Part shown: piece by piece, positions 1 to 5,779 of the stretch | How positions within the stretch are numbered: the stretch's first letter is position 1 | Layout: each line of letters begins with the position of its first letter | NCBI GenBank assembly: GCA_035255485.1 | Contig: DATEZO010000240.1 | Location: 1 to 10,697, forward strand | Direction: 5' to 3' | Length of the DNA: 10,697 bases | Source of the DNA: DATEZO01 sp035255485 | GTDB lineage: Bacteria; Pseudomonadota; Gammaproteobacteria; Burkholderiales; Burkholderiaceae_D | Made by a program: the position numbers and the translations under genes | Notes under the pieces: generated by a model | Databases searched by the model: none | What the model was told of the DNA's origin: nothing | Seen by the model: only the letters and a program-made list of their open reading frames with translations

Positions 1-107
1 TTTAACGCCTGAGGGAAATCGACCGGTTCCTTGGCATTGTCTTTTTGATATTTATGGCGAGCAAGATGGTAGAGCGGTTTGGGGTTCTTCCGCCATCCCA
101 TAAACAT
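1..107 (-). CDS. Unrecognised protein, 3' part beyond left edge
   Basis: An open frame on the minus strand runs off the left edge. From the ATG at 105-107 it begins M-F-M-G-W-R-K-N-P and is rich in Lys/Arg, Pro and Tyr, with no membrane segment visible. I do not recognise the family. The frame stays open upstream of the ATG to a TGA near 132, reading G-L-K-E-L-I-G-P. A purine-rich GAAGGA lies 13 nt before the ATG, a little far for a normal ribosome binding site. A neighbouring frame just upstream reads V-I-E-E-A-G and would join smoothly after a 1-nt shift, so this could be a frameshifted remnant rather than a gene start. Codon choice looks coding. The small ORF at 171-281 lies upstream on the same strand, 63 nt away, so the two may have been one transcript. 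Confidence 0.35.
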   Translation of the reverse strand, partial: MFMGWRKNPKPLYHLARHKYQKDNAKEPVDFPQAL

Positions 108-170
108 GGGGCCGATGAGTTCCTTCAGCCCGCCTCTTCAATGACAAGAAAAAGAACCTAGAAAACTGGG

Positions 171-281
171 TTATCGGCTGACGTGGGCAAGTAAGCCCGC
201 GATATAGGCAAATGCTTCCCCCTCGTTTTCCTCAACAAGGTGCGGCGGAGGAAAAGGAGCATTTCGAAGAGGTTTTGACAT
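171..281 (-). CDS. Small 36-aa ORF with strong RBS, unknown function
   Basis: A 36-codon frame reads MSKPLRNAPFPPPHLVEENE at its start and ends LLAHVSR followed by TAA. A near-ideal ribosome binding site sits 6 nt before the ATG. The protein has a Pro-rich N-terminal half, a short acidic stretch (EENEGE), and a C-terminal segment (AFAYIAGLLAHV) that could form one amphipathic helix. There is no signal peptide and no Cys pair or zinc motif. I do not recognise a family. Alternatives are a real small protein, the surviving C-terminus of a larger gene (the frame is open upstream to about 376 but reads poorly there), or chance. The good RBS and the following partial frame on the same strand favour translation. 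Confidence 0.4.
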   Translation of the reverse strand: MSKPLRNAPFPPPHLVEENEGEAFAYIAGLLAHVSR

Positions 282-287
282 GGTGCT

Positions 288-294
288 TCCTTCT
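288..294 (-). promoter_or_regulatory. Shine-Dalgarno site of the 36-aa ORF
   Basis: Minus-strand AGAAGGA lies 6 nt before the ATG at 279-281. This is the main reason for treating the small ORF as translated, since its length alone would not support it. Confidence 0.45.
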
Positions 295-541
295 GATGTT
301 GCTCGACTGTCTGCGCGCGTATCAGGCCAGATCTCCGCCCCACTCGAACAATCTGCGCACGTTGGTATGCTCTATAGTCCTACCGCACGAAAGGTGTCTG
401 CAACAGCACTTTTTTGCTTCCAGCGGCCGTGTCAACAACACCTGTCCCGCTCGAACCATCTTTATCCCGCGACAGAGGGAAAGCCCTTGTGATTGTCTTG
501 AAATCAGTTGAACTTGGCCTCTCAATTTTGGCCTCTGTGCT
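295..541. other. Stretch without a convincing gene
   Basis: No recognisable gene is seen between the small ORF and the IS110 fragment. Several overlapping frames are open on both strands, but none has family motifs or a good start. The most coding-like is a 54-codon minus frame (380-541) reading D-F-K-T-I-T-R-A-F-P-L-S-R in its middle. It lies in the same frame as the IS110 fragment just upstream, separated from it by one TGA at 542-544, and has no clear start codon. It may be decayed coding sequence of unknown origin. Confidence 0.3.
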
Positions 542-721
542 TCATCCATTGGCCATGAGCGGTGACTCAAGACAATGAGATAGCGTTGGCGACGCATGAA
601 ATGGCATAGTCGGCCCAATGCCTGGGATCTCTGCCAGCTTTCTGCTTGCTTCATTCTCCCGGTGCCAGCCGTGGCTCCGCTGCTCCAGTTCATCTACTGG
701 CCGATGAAGCTCTCGCAGAGG
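542..721 (-). mobile_element. IS110-family transposase fragment (decayed)
   Basis: Read on the minus strand from 721, this frame gives L-R-E-L-H-R-P-V-D-E-L-E-Q and then W-H-R-E-N-E-A-S-R-K-L-A-E-I-P-G-I-G-P. This is the coiled stretch and helix-hairpin-helix motif (IPGIGP) at the start of the C-terminal transposase_20 domain of IS110-family transposases. After IPGIGP the expected T-A-x-A-L-V run is lost and the frame drifts to a stop at 542-544. The N-terminal DEDD catalytic domain and the C-terminal Ser region are absent, so only about 40 recognisable codons remain and the element cannot be active. It begins immediately after the stop of the broken thioesterase, in the same frame, so a deletion or insertion junction lies close to 720. 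Confidence 0.6.
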
Positions 722-1169
722 TTACCCAATCCGGTGGTGTGACGAGCTTGCTTTGCCGACGTCGGCAAGCGCGGGAAGATAGGCTGCGATGAACTCTTCC
801 GGCATTCTACGGACACGGCCACTGCATAATTCAATGCAGGCCAGTTCCCAGCGGCCGCGCAGCACGGTGGCGCCATCGGCAGCGCGAATGATCTGAAAGC
901 GGCGTTCCATGCTCGCCTTGCCATGTTCCCAGCGTAAGCGCCTCGCCCTGATAGGTGGCGAGCAGGTAGTCGTATTGGCTACGGCGAATCGCCATGGCGC
1001 GGTCCAGGCGCCGGTAGTCGGCCAGGCTCAACCCGAGTCGCTCGGAATGCCCCCATGCAGCCTGCTCGCACCACTTCACATAAACAGCGTTGTTGGTGTG
1101 GTTCAGGCCATCAATATCCTCCGGCGTCGGGGTGATGGACAGCGTATAAGGTGCTGCGTAATCCCACAT
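722..1169 (-). pseudogene. Hotdog-fold acyl-CoA thioesterase (4HBT/YbgC-like), frameshifted
   Basis: Family members hydrolyse acyl-CoA thioesters in the cytoplasm. The first 80 or so codons from the ATG at 1167-1169 carry the 4HBT signature: E-D-I-D-G-L-N-H-T-N-N-A-V-Y-V-K-W, then L-L-A-T-Y-Q-G-E-A-L-T-L-G-T-W. Near 910-925 homology moves to another frame, where M-E-R-R-F-Q-I-I-R-A-A-D-G-A-T-V-L-R-G-R and R-M-P-E-E-F-I-A-A-Y continue the domain to the TAA at 722-724. Joined, this gives about 148 residues, a normal family length. A small indel therefore breaks the gene unless it is a sequencing error. The start is supported by AGGAG at 1179-1183, 9 nt from the ATG. It sits between transposase fragments, which fits a decaying region. 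The substrate cannot be told. Confidence 0.7.
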
Positions 1170-1298
1170 GTTGAGCGGCTCCTATGAGCGTTGATTCAGT
1201 TAGCACTCATTTTACTTTCTGCAGCGAACCTTATATCCAGATGCGTCGACGGGCCAACACGGATAGGTAGCATCCGGTCGCGGAGAAGACGTCGTTGA

Positions 1299-1526
1299 AC
1301 AAGGGGCACATGCGCCCTGAAATACACGCCGGTCAAAGCGCTGTCCCGGCAGTGTAGTTTTAGCGATGCGTCGCTTTACACCTGGCGCGCCAAATTTGGT
1401 GGCTTGACAGCACCAGACGCAAAACGGCGGCGGGAACCGGAAGCGGAGAATATCCGGCTCGAGAAGCTGTTGACCGCATGGAAATTTGCATTTGGCCGAA
1501 CGCATACAGCCCGTAGGCCGCCATAG
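1299..1526 (+). mobile_element. IS3-family OrfA (HTH) transposase fragment
   Basis: The plus frame reads T-P-V-K-A-L-S-R-Q-C-S-F-S-D-A-S-L-Y-T-W-R-A-K-F-G-G and then D-A-K-R-R-R-E-P-E-A-E-N-I-R-L-E-K-L-L. This matches the second helix-turn-helix half and the leucine-zipper start of IS3-family OrfA proteins (the subgroup with FSDASFYTWRAKFGG). Similarity stops after E-K-L-L at about 1476 and an unrelated tail runs to TAG at 1524-1526. The N-terminal helix (usually S-x-F-x-E-E-Q-I) and the whole OrfB DDE integrase are missing. A TGA at 1296-1298 closes the frame upstream. It is a dead remnant; the direction of the original element is plus. Confidence 0.65.
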
Positions 1527-1646
1527 TTATTGCAACTGGTCAAAATTGAAATCAAGGGCTTACCGATTGTCGCGCCATAGGATCGAAGGGGCGGATACAC
1601 GAGTTAATGCAACTGCCCTAACTTGGCGCCAGAGTTATTGCAATCA
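1525..1646. repeat. Three short direct repeats, AGTTATTGCAACTG type
   Basis: Copies lie at 1525-1538 (AGTTATTGCAACTG), 1602-1615 (AGTTAATGCAACTG, one mismatch) and 1633-1646 (AGTTATTGCAATCA, first 11 bases identical to copy 1). Start-to-start spacings are 77 and 31 bp. Each full copy has internal dyad symmetry (AGTT-n5-AACT). Copy 3 also forms the right arm of a larger dyad: TAACT at 1619-1623, the palindrome TGGCGCCA at 1624-1631, one G, then AGTTA at 1633-1637. The first copy overlaps the stop of the OrfA fragment. They could be transposase-binding repeats at the end of a lost element, or operator sites. No gene is seen here. Confidence 0.5.
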
Positions 1647-1680
1647 ACGAGTTCTCATCTAACACTCATGCCCCCAAGGT

Positions 1681-1699
1681 AATCCAGCGGGGATTTTTT
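1681..1699 (+). terminator. Weak candidate rho-independent terminator
   Basis: The stem AATCC (1681-1685) pairs with GGATT (1691-1695) around a 5-nt loop, and a run of six T (1694-1699) follows. The stem is only 5 bp with two A-T pairs at its base, so it is weak. It points on the plus strand, away from the IS3 remnant, and could be a leftover element end. Confidence 0.25.
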
Positions 1700-1716
1700 G
1701 TCAGGAATGGGGCTAT

Positions 1717-1728
1717 GAGCGATCGCTC
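1717..1728. repeat. Perfect 12-bp palindrome GAGCGATCGCTC
   Basis: The 12 bases equal their own reverse complement and contain the 8-mer GCGATCGC. The site stands in gene-free DNA about 150 bp beyond the 3' end of yedF. Nothing shows whether it is a binding site. Confidence 0.4.
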
Positions 1729-1877
1729 GGAAAATGAGAGGGGATTGCTGCAGCCGCCCCATACCTGCCAGTCACTTTTTTGAAAGCAGTTATTCCCTAT
1801 AGAGTAGCTGTTGAAGAAATCGCAGGCCAGCAAGCTTGGTCCGTTCGAGCCCTCGTCAGGCTCCAGGCACGATTATC
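1729..1877. other. Gene-free DNA downstream of yedF
   Basis: No reading frame, RNA gene or strong terminator is seen here. A 5-bp GC-rich inverted repeat (GAGCC at 1847-1851, GGCTC at 1859-1863, 7-nt loop) lies 15 nt beyond the yedF stop, but no T-run follows it in the direction of yedF transcription, so it is at best a weak 3'-end structure. A partial match to the upstream AGTTATT repeat lies at 1788-1794. Confidence 0.3.
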
Positions 1878-2117
1878 TCAGCGCCGAATCAAATAACGGA
1901 TGGTTGGCCCGTCCTGCTGGATTTCAAGAACCTCGTAGCCGTGATTACGAGCATCCAGCGGAATGTTGTTAATCGATTGCGGACAATCAGAGATCACTTC
2001 CAAAATTTCACCTGGCTTCAGTTTTGGTAGCGCCTCCAGGGTAGCAACGGCCGGATAGGGGCAAGGTTCCCCCATCATGTCCAGACGATAATTGGGGATA
2101 ACGAGTGCATTGCTCAT
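1878..2117 (-). CDS. yedF: YedF, TusA/SirA-like sulfur- or selenium-carrier protein
   Basis: A 79-aa cytoplasmic protein of the TusA/SirA-like family (two-layer alpha/beta fold). The active motif is G-E-P-C19-P-Y-P, in which TusA relatives carry a persulfide on the Cys. A second Cys, C45 (S-D-C-P-Q-S-I-N-N-I-P), is typical of the YedF branch rather than TusA proper. From memory the sequence is very close along its whole length to E. coli YedF (77 aa). The ATG lies inside the last codons of yedE (ATGA overlap), 4 nt after AGGAGG, so translation is likely coupled. YedF is regularly paired with the transporter YedE and is linked in the literature to selenium metabolism, though its biochemical step is not settled. 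Here it probably accepts or hands on sulfur or selenium taken up by YedE. No terminator is evident behind it. Confidence 0.9.
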   Translation of the reverse strand: MSNALVIPNYRLDMMGEPCPYPAVATLEALPKLKPGEILEVISDCPQSINNIPLDARNHGYEVLEIQQDGPTIRYLIRR

Positions 2118-3337
2118 GCGACCTCCTGAGCGAATTTTGCCTCAGCCGTAGCGGCTTTGGCTTTGTTAACGAAGAAGCGGTTTTCCCACCACAGTACTGC
2201 CAGCATCGCTAAAGCCAGCATCAGGTAGGTAATGACTAAGCCTCCCATCGGACCGAACACGGTGAGTAGGTTGATTTTGCCGTAGCTCGTTGCGACAGCC
2301 GGTGCAATGCTGTCCCACCAAGCGGCAAGCACAGTTGCGCCAATGATGTTACCCAGCCCCACCCACCAGTAATGTACCTGCCCTTCAACAGCACGGTACA
2401 TCCAACCGGTTTCACATCCTCCAGCCAATACGATGCCGAAACCGAATAAGAGGCCGCCGACGATGGCATTCGGTCCGGCCCAAAGTATTTTCGGGGCGAC
2501 TCCCAGCTGCACATAGCTGAAAACACCGATCGTACTGACGGCCATGCCAACGATAATCGCTTTAGCCATCTGCGTTCGCCCTGTGAGCCACAAGTCACGG
2601 AATGCGGAAGTAAAGCATACTTGCGCTCGTTCGATGATCAGGCCGAATGCCAAGCCAAACAGCGCGGCCAGACCAAGCTTCGGTGCTTCAAAACTTTTTC
2701 CAACAGCCCACAAAACACAACCGGCAAAGATCAGCATGCCAAGACGAAACCGTCTACGGGCCAGGCCAGGGCTCTGACCGAGTGGTAGTGCGGCAGAAAC
2801 CTTCTGCAGTGTTACCGGAACGCGAAACAGCGGCAGCATGGTAAAACGTGCACCGAACCAGGAGCCGGCGGCTGTAGCCAAAGCAAAAAACCAGGCATGC
2901 AGAGAAAACTGGGGAATCCCGGTGAAGAAAGCGGCCAGATTGCATCCCATCGCCAAACGCGCGCCAAATCCCGCAATCAACCCACCAGATACAGCCTGGA
3001 CAATACGGATGCGATGCTGCGGCAGCCGCAACTTGACGTTGTTGGCCCAGAGTGCGGCAGACAGGCAGCCCGCAAACATGCCGATGATCATCATTCCATC
3101 GACGCGGTCCAGCGGGGTGCCGTTGAGGCCGATGATTTTAAAATAGCCCCACGATTCCGGGTGGTAGCCGACCATCTGTAGGAGGTGGCCGCCCCAGCGG
3201 GTGAACTCGCCGGTAACAGCCCAAAAGGTCCCGGTAATACCGAAGTAGTAAGCAGAGAGTACACCAGCTGCAATCACAGCGGGCACCGGTGACCAGAAAC
3301 GCACGAGATAATTCTGTTTAAACGTCTGCCAGTTCAT
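2114..3337 (-). CDS. yedE: YedE, YeeE/YedE-family inner-membrane transporter
   Basis: A 407-aa polytopic inner-membrane protein of the YeeE/YedE family (PF04143), with about nine to ten hydrophobic helices (for example 18-36, 82-98, 113-131, 145-165, 198-214, 221-236, 258-279, 285-306, 325-343, 366-384). Signature Cys segments are F-A-G-C91, M-G-C132-N-L-A-A-F-F-T-G, R-A-Q-V-C241-F-T-S-A-F-R-D and A-G-G-C308-E-T-G-W. The family includes thiosulfate importers (TsuA/YeeE), where conserved Cys pass the substrate through the membrane, and YedE (FdhT), tied to selenium use. From memory it is near-collinear with E. coli YedE (401 aa), so it is named accordingly; the substrate (a selenium or reduced sulfur species) is inferred. 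AAGAAGGA lies about 10 nt before the ATG. It overlaps yedF by 4 bp and follows ychN after 119 bp on the same strand. Confidence 0.92.
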   Translation of the reverse strand: MNWQTFKQNYLVRFWSPVPAVIAAGVLSAYYFGITGTFWAVTGEFTRWGGHLLQMVGYHPESWGYFKIIGLNGTPLDRVDGMMIIGMFAGCLSAALWANNVKLRLPQHRIRIVQAVSGGLIAGFGARLAMGCNLAAFFTGIPQFSLHAWFFALATAAGSWFGARFTMLPLFRVPVTLQKVSAALPLGQSPGLARRRFRLGMLIFAGCVLWAVGKSFEAPKLGLAALFGLAFGLIIERAQVCFTSAFRDLWLTGRTQMAKAIIVGMAVSTIGVFSYVQLGVAPKILWAGPNAIVGGLLFGFGIVLAGGCETGWMYRAVEGQVHYWWVGLGNIIGATVLAAWWDSIAPAVATSYGKINLLTVFGPMGGLVITYLMLALAMLAVLWWENRFFVNKAKAATAEAKFAQEVA

Positions 3338-3456
3338 GACTGGAAATTCCTTCTTTTATCGTTTGTATCGGTTAGCGGCATACGGACATGCATCATTTGC
3401 GGACGGGGACCCCGCCCCATAACAGAGCCAAGGTGTAATTGAAATGCGGCGTGTCG

Positions 3457-3813
3457 TCAGAACGTGATGACTTTGTCTGCAGCCAGTGTCCATTCCGCGA
3501 GTTCCGGCAGTGTGCCGATGCTGACGCCGGGAATCAGCGGCAAAGCAGCGAGGCCACGTGCCAGCGCGCAGGTGCGGCATAGCTTGATCGACACGCCCAG
3601 TTCGACCAGTTGCTCGACCATCGCCTGCAAGCCGTTACCGGTGCCGTCCACCTGATTGGGCAAACCGAGGACGGATGCATCGGACATCAGGAACAATCGT
3701 ACTTCAGGACGCGCCTCTTCATTGCCAGCCAAGGCTGTAGCCAGGCGCAAAGCAGAGAGGCAACGCTCGCTGCCATAGGGAGGAGCATGGACAATAATCA
3801 GAATTTTTTGCAT
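3457..3813 (-). CDS. ychN: YchN, DsrE/DsrF-like sulfur-relay family protein
   Basis: A 118-aa cytoplasmic DsrE-family protein. The start M-Q-K-I-L-I-I-V, the segment P-P-Y-G-S-E, the motif K-L-C79-R-T-C82 and the end A-D-K-V-I-T-F match E. coli YchN (117 aa, a hexamer of DsrE-like subunits) from memory. In DsrE/TusD relatives a Cys at this loop receives persulfide sulfur. An ATG nine bases upstream (3820-3822) is also in frame, but the AAGG element would sit only 1 nt from it; it lies 10 nt from the ATG chosen here, which also matches the E. coli N-terminus. The gene starts 116 nt after the EAL gene's stop and leads into yedE-yedF. It could be read from the EAL promoter or from its own (TATTAT at 3891-3896, no good -35). 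Its partner role with YedE/YedF is inferred from linkage. Confidence 0.88.
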   Translation of the reverse strand: MQKILIIVHAPPYGSERCLSALRLATALAGNEEARPEVRLFLMSDASVLGLPNQVDGTGNGLQAMVEQLVELGVSIKLCRTCALARGLAALPLIPGVSIGTLPELAEWTLAADKVITF

Positions 3814-3929
3814 AGCATTCATGCCTTATCCGAATTGGAATGAAACTTGGTTTCCAAAACCTATGTGACAAGCGGTTTTTAAGAATGCGAATAATAGCAG
3901 TTCATCTACATCAGGTTGAGGCCGAACGC

Positions 3930-5507
3930 TCACACACTATCTTTGCCTTGGAATTGGCCCTGGATGCGTGCTAAGAGATTTTCAAATGACATAGGTGCTC
4001 CGAATAACCAGCCTTGGGCATACTGCACACCGCGAACGCGCAGAAATTCAGCCTGTTCTTCGGTCTCGACACCTTCGGCGATTATTTTTAGCCTTAGTGC
4101 CTTGGCCATCTGAATGATATGCAGTGTGACTTCGCTCGTCGGTGCGGTTGTGTTGATCGTTTCCACAAAAGATTTATCAATCTTTAGGAAATCCAGCTTG
4201 ATCCGCTCAAGATAAGAAAGACTGGAGTAACCAGTCCCAAAGTCATCAATAGCCACCGGAAACCCCTCTGCGCGCAATTGATTAATGACATCGCCAGCAA
4301 GACTGTAATCAGTCACACTACGTTCTGTTGCTTCAACCATGATATTGCCACGCTGAGCGCCAGTGGCGGCAGCCAGATCCCGAAGCATGAAAACCGTCTC
4401 TTTGTCGTGCAGATCATCCGCTGAAAGGTTGATCGCTATGTGAAAATCGGGATAACGGCGAAATAGCTCGGACGCGTCGGCAGCCACAAGACCGGTAACG
4501 CACCTGCTGATTTGCTGGATAAGGTCGCATTCTTCAGCGATTGGAATAAAGATTTCCGGCTTAATAATTTCGTTTCCCATCCGCCAGCGAACAAGTGCTT
4601 CGGCGCCGGCCAGCTGGCCCGTCTGAAGATCAACAACTGGCTGATATTCCAAGTAGAACTCGTTGCGTTTCAGCGCTGCTCTTATCAGTGCTGGCATCGC
4701 CATTTTTCGCTTCGCTAGGTAATAGATCGCGCCAGCAAAAATGATGCTCGCCATCAAACCTGCCGGAACCAGCACCATCGAGATGGCGTTGATTCTCTTC
4801 TTCAATTCAGATGCCTGGATAGCGCAAATCGCCGACACAAGGTAGCGTTTCGACTGAATGACCGCCACCACGAAATCCTTATCCAGAATGGTTTCTTCTC
4901 CCTTGTTTTTCAGTAGCACCATCCATTCAGGTTTAATGACACCGCGCGACGTCAATACCGTGGATTCGGGATTGACCACCGTCGCCAATGACACCCCCTT
5001 TACGCTAGTCGTCACATCTATCGGCAAGTCTTTGTGGATGACGGCTATATAACCGTCACGTTCGATGACCAGGAATTTAGTCCCTGGCGTAAAGGGAAAT
5101 TCCACATTAATCCAAAGCTTGACACCGGACGGACGCACCATATCGACTGCTCCAAGATCAAATCCGTCGAGATCTGCACCCAGCGATGAGCAAACCACGC
5201 GGTGGTCAGCAATAAAGCCAACCGCCTGGATATAGCTTGATGACAAGTCTATTTGCCTCATGAGCGTTTGGTTGCTTGCAGAACATGGATCTTTGGAACG
5301 AGCGGCTGCGAGTTTCTTGATACCAGAATCTATCTGGTCTGTGACGGCCTCAGTCCGCGCCAAGACATCCATGGCATAAGACAGTGCGAGGCCCTTTTCT
5401 GAATCAATGGCCTCTTTCCTAGCAAAATAAATTGAAAGCATGATTGGAAGCGCAACTCCAACCATTGCTGCAATCATGATGAGAAATGTTCCAGCTCTTT
5501 TGCCCAT
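3930..5507 (-). CDS. CSS-motif EAL c-di-GMP phosphodiesterase (PdeC/YjcC-like)
   Basis: A 525-aa inner-membrane protein predicted to hydrolyse c-di-GMP to pGpG. Layout: TM1 about 8-28, a periplasmic CSS domain about 30-240, TM2 about 241-264, and a cytoplasmic EAL domain about 275-515. Periplasmic C75 (D-P-C-S-A-S) and C106 of the C-S-S motif correspond to the pair that forms a regulatory disulfide in E. coli PdeC-type enzymes, where the DsbA/DsbB system sets activity; C228 is a third Cys on the same side. The EAL site looks complete: E303-A-L, N360, E392, D421-D422 (D-D-F-G-T-G-Y-S-S), K442, E478, E481 and Q498. There is no GGDEF domain. AAGGT precedes the ATG by 9 nt. It is divergent from the GGDEF-EAL gene and lies upstream of ychN on the same strand. 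Confidence 0.92.
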   Translation of the reverse strand: MGKRAGTFLIMIAAMVGVALPIMLSIYFARKEAIDSEKGLALSYAMDVLARTEAVTDQIDSGIKKLAAARSKDPCSASNQTLMRQIDLSSSYIQAVGFIADHRVVCSSLGADLDGFDLGAVDMVRPSGVKLWINVEFPFTPGTKFLVIERDGYIAVIHKDLPIDVTTSVKGVSLATVVNPESTVLTSRGVIKPEWMVLLKNKGEETILDKDFVVAVIQSKRYLVSAICAIQASELKKRINAISMVLVPAGLMASIIFAGAIYYLAKRKMAMPALIRAALKRNEFYLEYQPVVDLQTGQLAGAEALVRWRMGNEIIKPEIFIPIAEECDLIQQISRCVTGLVAADASELFRRYPDFHIAINLSADDLHDKETVFMLRDLAAATGAQRGNIMVEATERSVTDYSLAGDVINQLRAEGFPVAIDDFGTGYSSLSYLERIKLDFLKIDKSFVETINTTAPTSEVTLHIIQMAKALRLKIIAEGVETEEQAEFLRVRGVQYAQGWLFGAPMSFENLLARIQGQFQGKDSV

Positions 5508-5565
5508 CTAACTGACCTTAGTTCGGTGTCCGAGCCAAATATTGTTGCATTTGAAATATCACTGC

Positions 5566-5593
5566 ATTATGTCCCGAATAGGAGGATGGGCAA
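5566..5593 (-). promoter_or_regulatory. Candidate sigma70-type promoter of the CSS-EAL gene
   Basis: On the minus strand TTGCCC (5588-5593) and CATAAT (5566-5571) are separated by 16 nt. The -10 matches the consensus at 5 of 6 and the -35 at 4 of 6. Transcription would start near 5559, giving a leader of about 50 nt. The -35 lies in the loop of a perfect 6-bp inverted repeat (AGGATG 5583-5588, CATCCT 5596-5601) that could be an operator. Confidence 0.35.
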
Positions 5594-5601
5594 AGCATCC
5601 T
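5583..5601. repeat. 6-bp inverted repeat over the candidate -35
   Basis: AGGATG (5583-5588) and CATCCT (5596-5601) are exact inverted copies with 7 bases between. The element overlaps the candidate -35 of the CSS-EAL gene and lies in the divergent intergenic region, a reasonable place for a regulator dimer. No named regulator site is recognised. Confidence 0.35.
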
Positions 5602-5641
5602 AGGTCATCTGAGTGGTTCGTGATCGAGGAGAGCCGAACGA

Positions 5642-5711
5642 GCAATTGTCGCTTAACAAAGACTTTGATACGGTTTGGCTGACCTGCCCCCCGCAATTAG
5701 GAACAAAGACT
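5642..5711. repeat. Composite direct repeat GCAATT...AACAAAGACT in divergent promoter region
   Basis: Copy 1: GCAATT (5642-5647), 7 nt, AACAAAGACT (5655-5664). Copy 2: GCAATT (5693-5698), 3 nt, AACAAAGACT (5702-5711). The 10-mers are exact and begin 47 bp apart, and GAT follows both with a small offset. The pair sits 70-140 bp before the GGDEF-EAL start. Two half-blocks repeated in the same order argue against chance and suggest a transcription-factor site. No clear -10/-35 pair was found on the plus strand (TTGTCG at 5646-5651 with TACGGT at 5669-5674 is weak). Confidence 0.45.
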
Positions 5712-5779
5712 GATTCAGAATCTTTTGGGAACATCGCTGGGTCAAAGGAAAACCACATCAGTACAACAAGCCATATCCC

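Noticed and set aside
212..511. Overlapping plus-strand frames of 99 and 70 codons
   Set aside because: No motifs, composition typical of antisense reading, and they overlap the better supported minus-strand small ORF.
322..693. A 123-codon minus-strand frame as a gene
   Set aside because: No family features, no good ribosome binding site, and recognisable IS110 sequence lies in a different frame over the same bases.
1200..1208. TTAGCACTC, the left half of a CIRCE (HrcA) operator, upstream of the broken thioesterase
   Set aside because: The right half GAGTGCTAA is absent after the 9-nt spacer, and no heat-shock gene is nearby. Chance half-site.
1525..1646. CRISPR array
   Set aside because: Only three repeats of 11-14 bp with unequal spacing (77 and 31 bp); no cas genes.
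1838..1870. tRNA-like T-arm (GTTCGAGCC...CTCCA) suggesting a tRNA end or att site
   Set aside because: The flanking bases do not form a T stem, and no acceptor or anticodon arm can be found on either strand.
3404..3414. CGGGG-A-CCCCG palindrome between ychN and yedE as a terminator
   Set aside because: One-base loop and no T tract; too little for termination, and yedE probably continues the transcript.
3849..3861. GGTTT/AAACC inverted repeat upstream of ychN
   Set aside because: Five A/T-rich pairs and a 3-nt loop with no partner motif; likely chance, and no T-run to make it a terminator of the EAL gene.
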